The position numbers were made by a program, and so were the translations under genes. From positions 1 through 6,581 of the forward strand of contig JACIXM010000193.1 of assembly GCA_014360395.1 (NCBI GenBank): a stretch of 6,581 bases of DNA. The letters are read 5' to 3'. The notes beneath the pieces are model-generated. The model worked only from the letters and a program-made list of their open reading frames with translations, ran no database searches and was not told where the DNA came from. The stretch is from Actinotalea sp. Lineage in GTDB: Bacteria > Actinomycetota > Actinomycetes > Actinomycetales > Cellulomonadaceae. Shown piece by piece: positions 4,033 through 6,581 of the stretch. Positions within the stretch are counted from its first letter, which is position 1. Each line of letters opens with the position of its first letter.

Positions 4033-6581
4033 TCACATGCGGTGGACGCCGCGCGACCGCCACAACGCCTTCTCGACCTCGACGGCACCGAACACGAGCA
4101 CCCCCAGCCCGCCGAGCACCAGCCAGGACGTGGCGTCGAGCGGCACCGTGCGGAACACGGCCTGCAGCGGGGGCGCATAGGTGAAGGCCAGCTGCAGCGC
4201 TACCATGAGCCCGACGACGAGCCACACGACGCGGTTGCCGCTCACGGCCTCGCGGGTCAGCGCCGTGCCGGTGAACCGCCGGGCGTGGAAGAGGTAGAGG
4301 ATCTCCGCCCAGGCCAACGCGTTGACCGCCGTCGTCCGCGCCAGCTCGACCGAGCCACCGCGGTCGAGCTGCCACCGGTACGCCACGAGTGCGGCGACGG
4401 CGAGCAGCAGGCTGACGACGACGACGCGCACGAGCAGCGGCCAGGTGAGCAGCCGTTCGCGGGCGGGTCGCGGCGGCTGGTCCATGGCGTCCGGCTCGCC
4501 CGGCTCCCACGCGAGCGCCAGGGCGAGCGTCACGGCCGTGACCATGTTGATCCACAGGACCTGGCTGACGCTGACCGGCACCGCGATGCCCAGGAGCAGC
4601 GCGACGAGGATGAGGGCGGCCTGCCCGCCGCTGGTCGGCAGGATGAACAGCAGCGACTTCTTGATGTTGTCGTAGACCACGCGGCCCTGGTGCACGGCCC
4701 GCGCGATGGTCGCGAAGTCGTCGTCGGTGAGGACGACGTCCGAGGCGTCGCGCGCGGCGTCGGTGCCGCGCCCGCCCATCGCCACGCCGACGTCGGCGGC
4801 CTTGAGCGCCGGGGCGTCGTTGACGCCGTCGCCCGTCATCGCGACGTACGCGCCGTGGGACTGCAGGGCGGCGACGAGCCGGATCTTGTGCTCGGGGCTG
4901 GCGCGCGCGACGACGTCGTGGTCGACCGCGACCCGCCGCAGCTCCTCGTCGTCCATCGCCTGGATCCGGGCGCCGGTCAGGGCGTCCTGCGCGTCGAGTC
5001 CCAGGCGCCGGCCGATCGCGGCGGCCGTGACCTCGTGGTCGCCCGTCACCATGACCACCCGCACGCCCGCGCGGCGGCACCGCGCCACGGCGTCGGCGGC
5101 CTCGTCGCGCGGCGGGTCCATGATCCCGACCATCCCGAGGACCTCGAGGTCCGGGAGGTCGGCCAGCGCGATCGTGCGGCGGCCCGCGGGGACCTCGGCG
5201 CGCGCGACGGCCAGGACCCGCTCGCCCTGCGCGGCCGCCGCGTGGACGCGCTGCGGCCAGTCGCCGTCATCCGCGGCGCCCAGCGCGAGCACCGCCTCGG
5301 GCGCACCCTTGCACAGGACCCAGGCGCGGCCGTCGTCGTCGTGGTGCAGCGTGGCCATGAAGCGGTGGTCGGACTCGAACGGGACGACGTCGGTCCGCGG
5401 CAGCTCCCGCGCGAGCTCCGCCGGGTCCTCCCCGGCCTTGAGGGCGAGGGTGATGAGCGCGGCCTCCGTCGGGTCGCCCACGACGCGCCACGACTCGCCG
5501 TCGTGATCGACCCGCGCGTCGTTGCACAGGGCACCGGTCACGACGACGTCGCGCAGCCGGGCGAGCGTGCCCGGGCCGAGCGGCGTCCCGTCGGGCTGCG
5601 TGAGGTCGCCGTCGGCGCCGTAGCCGGTGCCGGTGACGAGCACCTCCTCCTCGGGCAGGAGGACGCGGACCGCGGTCATCTCGTTGCGCGTGAGGGTCCC
5701 CGTCTTGTCCGTGCAGATGACGCTGACGGAGCCGAGCGCCTCGACCGCCGGCAGGCGGCGCACGACCGCGCGGTTCGCGGCCATGACCCGCGTCCCGATC
5801 GCCAGGATGATCGTGACGACCGCGGGCAGGCCCTCCGGGATCGCGGCGACGGCCATGCCCACGACCACGAGGAAGGCCTCCCCGGCGGGCATCCCCCGAC
5901 CGAGCCACGCCAGCGCGAAGGCGCCGACCGCCACGACCAGGACGAGCACCGTGATCTGCGCGGCGACGACGGCGAGCCGCCGCGTCAGGGGGGTGTCCAG
6001 CGTGGGTGCCTCGCCCACCATCGCCCCGATGCGGCCGACCTCGGTCCGCGGTCCCGTGGCGACGACGACGCCGCGCCCGCGCCCCGCCACGACGAGCGTG
6101 CCGGAGAACGCACTGCCCGTGCGGTCACCGAGGTCGGCGGCGGGATCGACCGGCGCCGTGTCCTTGCCGACGGCGACGGACTCGCCGGTGAGCGCCGACT
6201 CCTCCACCCGCAGGTCCCGCACCGCCATCAGGCGCAGGTCCGCGGGCACGCGGTCGCCGGACTCCAGCAGCACGACGTCCCCGGGCACGAGGTCCCCCGC
6301 GTCGATCGTCCGGCGCTGCCCGCCGCGCTCGACGGTGGCGGTCGTGGCGAGCATGGCGCGGACCGCCGCCAGCGCGCCCTCGGCCTTCCCCTCCTGGACG
6401 AACCCGATGACCGCGTTGATGAGGACGACGCCGAGGATCACGGCGGAGTCGACGTAGTCCCGCAGCAGGAAGGTCACGACGCCCGCGGCGAGCAGGACGA
6501 GGATGAGCGGGTTGTCCAGCTGTGCCAGGAAGCGCCGGACCGGGCCGCGCTCCCGCTTCTCGGGCAGCCGGTTCGGGCCGT
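4033..6581 (-). CDS. P2-type cation-transporting ATPase, paralogue of the next gene; N-terminus cut by window edge
   Basis: The frame is open from the right edge (first full codon 6579-6577) to TGA at 4035-4033, giving 848 visible residues. It opens at GPNRLPE, which is residue 46 of the complete paralogue, so about 45 residues are missing. The internal GTG at 6477 is not the start: TM1 sequence runs straight through it. The catalytic set is intact: TGES (codons 6189-6178), TM4 PEGLP (Glu codon 5835-5833), phosphorylated Asp of CTDKTGT (5709-5707), KGAPE and TGDGVNDAP (near 4836-4807). Six TM segments follow TM4. The two proteins align end to end with few gaps, roughly two-thirds identical by eye, and share the last nine residues WRSRGVHRM. 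Against the SERCA calcium ligands recalled from memory, TM5 carries Ser (4632-4630) and Gln (4623-4621) instead of Asn and Glu, TM6 has Ala (4536-4534) instead of Asp, and the Glu908 position is Phe. TM4 Glu is thus the only obvious acidic ligand left. Its ion may differ from its neighbour's. The two genes are 155 bp apart. Confidence 0.94.
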   Translation of the reverse strand, partial: GPNRLPEKRERGPVRRFLAQLDNPLILVLLAAGVVTFLLRDYVDSAVILGVVLINAVIGFVQEGKAEGALAAVRAMLATTATVERGGQRRTIDAGDLVPGDVVLLESGDRVPADLRLMAVRDLRVEESALTGESVAVGKDTAPVDPAADLGDRTGSAFSGTLVVAGRGRGVVVATGPRTEVGRIGAMVGEAPTLDTPLTRRLAVVAAQITVLVLVVAVGAFALAWLGRGMPAGEAFLVVVGMAVAAIPEGLPAVVTIILAIGTRVMAANRAVVRRLPAVEALGSVSVICTDKTGTLTRNEMTAVRVLLPEEEVLVTGTGYGADGDLTQPDGTPLGPGTLARLRDVVVTGALCNDARVDHDGESWRVVGDPTEAALITLALKAGEDPAELARELPRTDVVPFESDHRFMATLHHDDDGRAWVLCKGAPEAVLALGAADDGDWPQRVHAAAAQGERVLAVARAEVPAGRRTIALADLPDLEVLGMVGIMDPPRDEAADAVARCRRAGVRVVMVTGDHEVTAAAIGRRLGLDAQDALTGARIQAMDDEELRRVAVDHDVVARASPEHKIRLVAALQSHGAYVAMTGDGVNDAPALKAADVGVAMGGRGTDAARDASDVVLTDDDFATIARAVHQGRVVYDNIKKSLLFILPTSGGQAALILVALLLGIAVPVSVSQVLWINMVTAVTLALALAWEPGEPDAMDQPPRPARERLLTWPLLVRVVVVSLLLAVAALVAYRWQLDRGGSVELARTTAVNALAWAEILYLFHARRFTGTALTREAVSGNRVVWLVVGLMVALQLAFTYAPPLQAVFRTVPLDATSWLVLGGLGVLVFGAVEVEKALWRSRGVHRM

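Noticed and set aside
1202..4180. A 992-codon open frame on the plus strand covering the whole complete ATPase gene.
   Set aside because: It is antisense to a gene with all family motifs. Its translation is low-complexity and rich in Arg, Gly, His, Asp and Gln with no domain or membrane pattern, as expected when GC bias removes stop codons from opposing frames.
3878..5080. The frame of the complete ATPase stays open upstream for 401 more codons, suggesting a 1295-residue protein or a fusion.
   Set aside because: The extension overlaps the other ATPase gene out of frame and has Arg/Gly-rich nonsense composition. GTG 3877 has a strong ribosome binding site and gives the usual family N-terminus.
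6475..6477. GTG at 6477 as the start of the upstream ATPase.
   Set aside because: The frame continues upstream to the window edge with conserved GPNRLPE and TM1 sequence matching the paralogue, so the start lies beyond the window.
1193..6581. The two ATPases as halves of one pump, or one copy as a pseudogene.
   Set aside because: Each has its own full catalytic set and membrane segments, with no internal stop or frameshift seen in either.

Overview
The window is about three-quarters G+C. All convincing coding sequence lies on the minus strand, with strong G/C third-position bias. Together with the left-hand gene, a DUF6350-family membrane protein, this points to a high-GC actinobacterium. 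Cellulomonadaceae or a neighbouring family is my best guess, but the sequence does not prove it.

Reading in the direction of transcription (right to left), the window holds: (1) a P-type cation-transporting ATPase, 4033 to beyond the right edge, lacking only about its first 45 codons; (2) a 155-bp gap with a perfect 17-bp tandem repeat next to the stop codon and a 9-bp GC hairpin next to the following ribosome binding site; (3) a second, complete P-type ATPase of 894 residues, 1193-3877; (4) an 85-bp gap with a perfect 8-bp palindromic hairpin; (5) a DUF6350 (PerM-like) integral membrane protein, whose C-terminus runs off the left edge.

The two ATPases are tandem paralogues, alike from end to end and ending in the same nine residues. 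Both keep the full P2-type (SERCA/CtpF-like) catalytic set: TGES, PEGLP, DKTGT, KGAPE and TGDGVNDAP. They differ where ion choice should be decided. The downstream copy has Asn and Glu in TM5 where the upstream copy has Ser and Gln. Both have Ala in TM6 where SERCA has its shared calcium ligand Asp800. The downstream copy also has Gly instead of the usual Cys two residues before the phosphorylated Asp, and extra cysteines nearby.

The genes could be read as one transcript, since all are co-directional with short gaps, but hairpins in both gaps allow partial uncoupling. I see no RNA genes, mobile elements, CRISPR arrays or plus-strand genes. The window is mostly recognisable biology. The main points of interest are the diverged ion-site and cysteine patterns of the pump pair and the small structures in the two gaps. 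I do not see a clearly new system.
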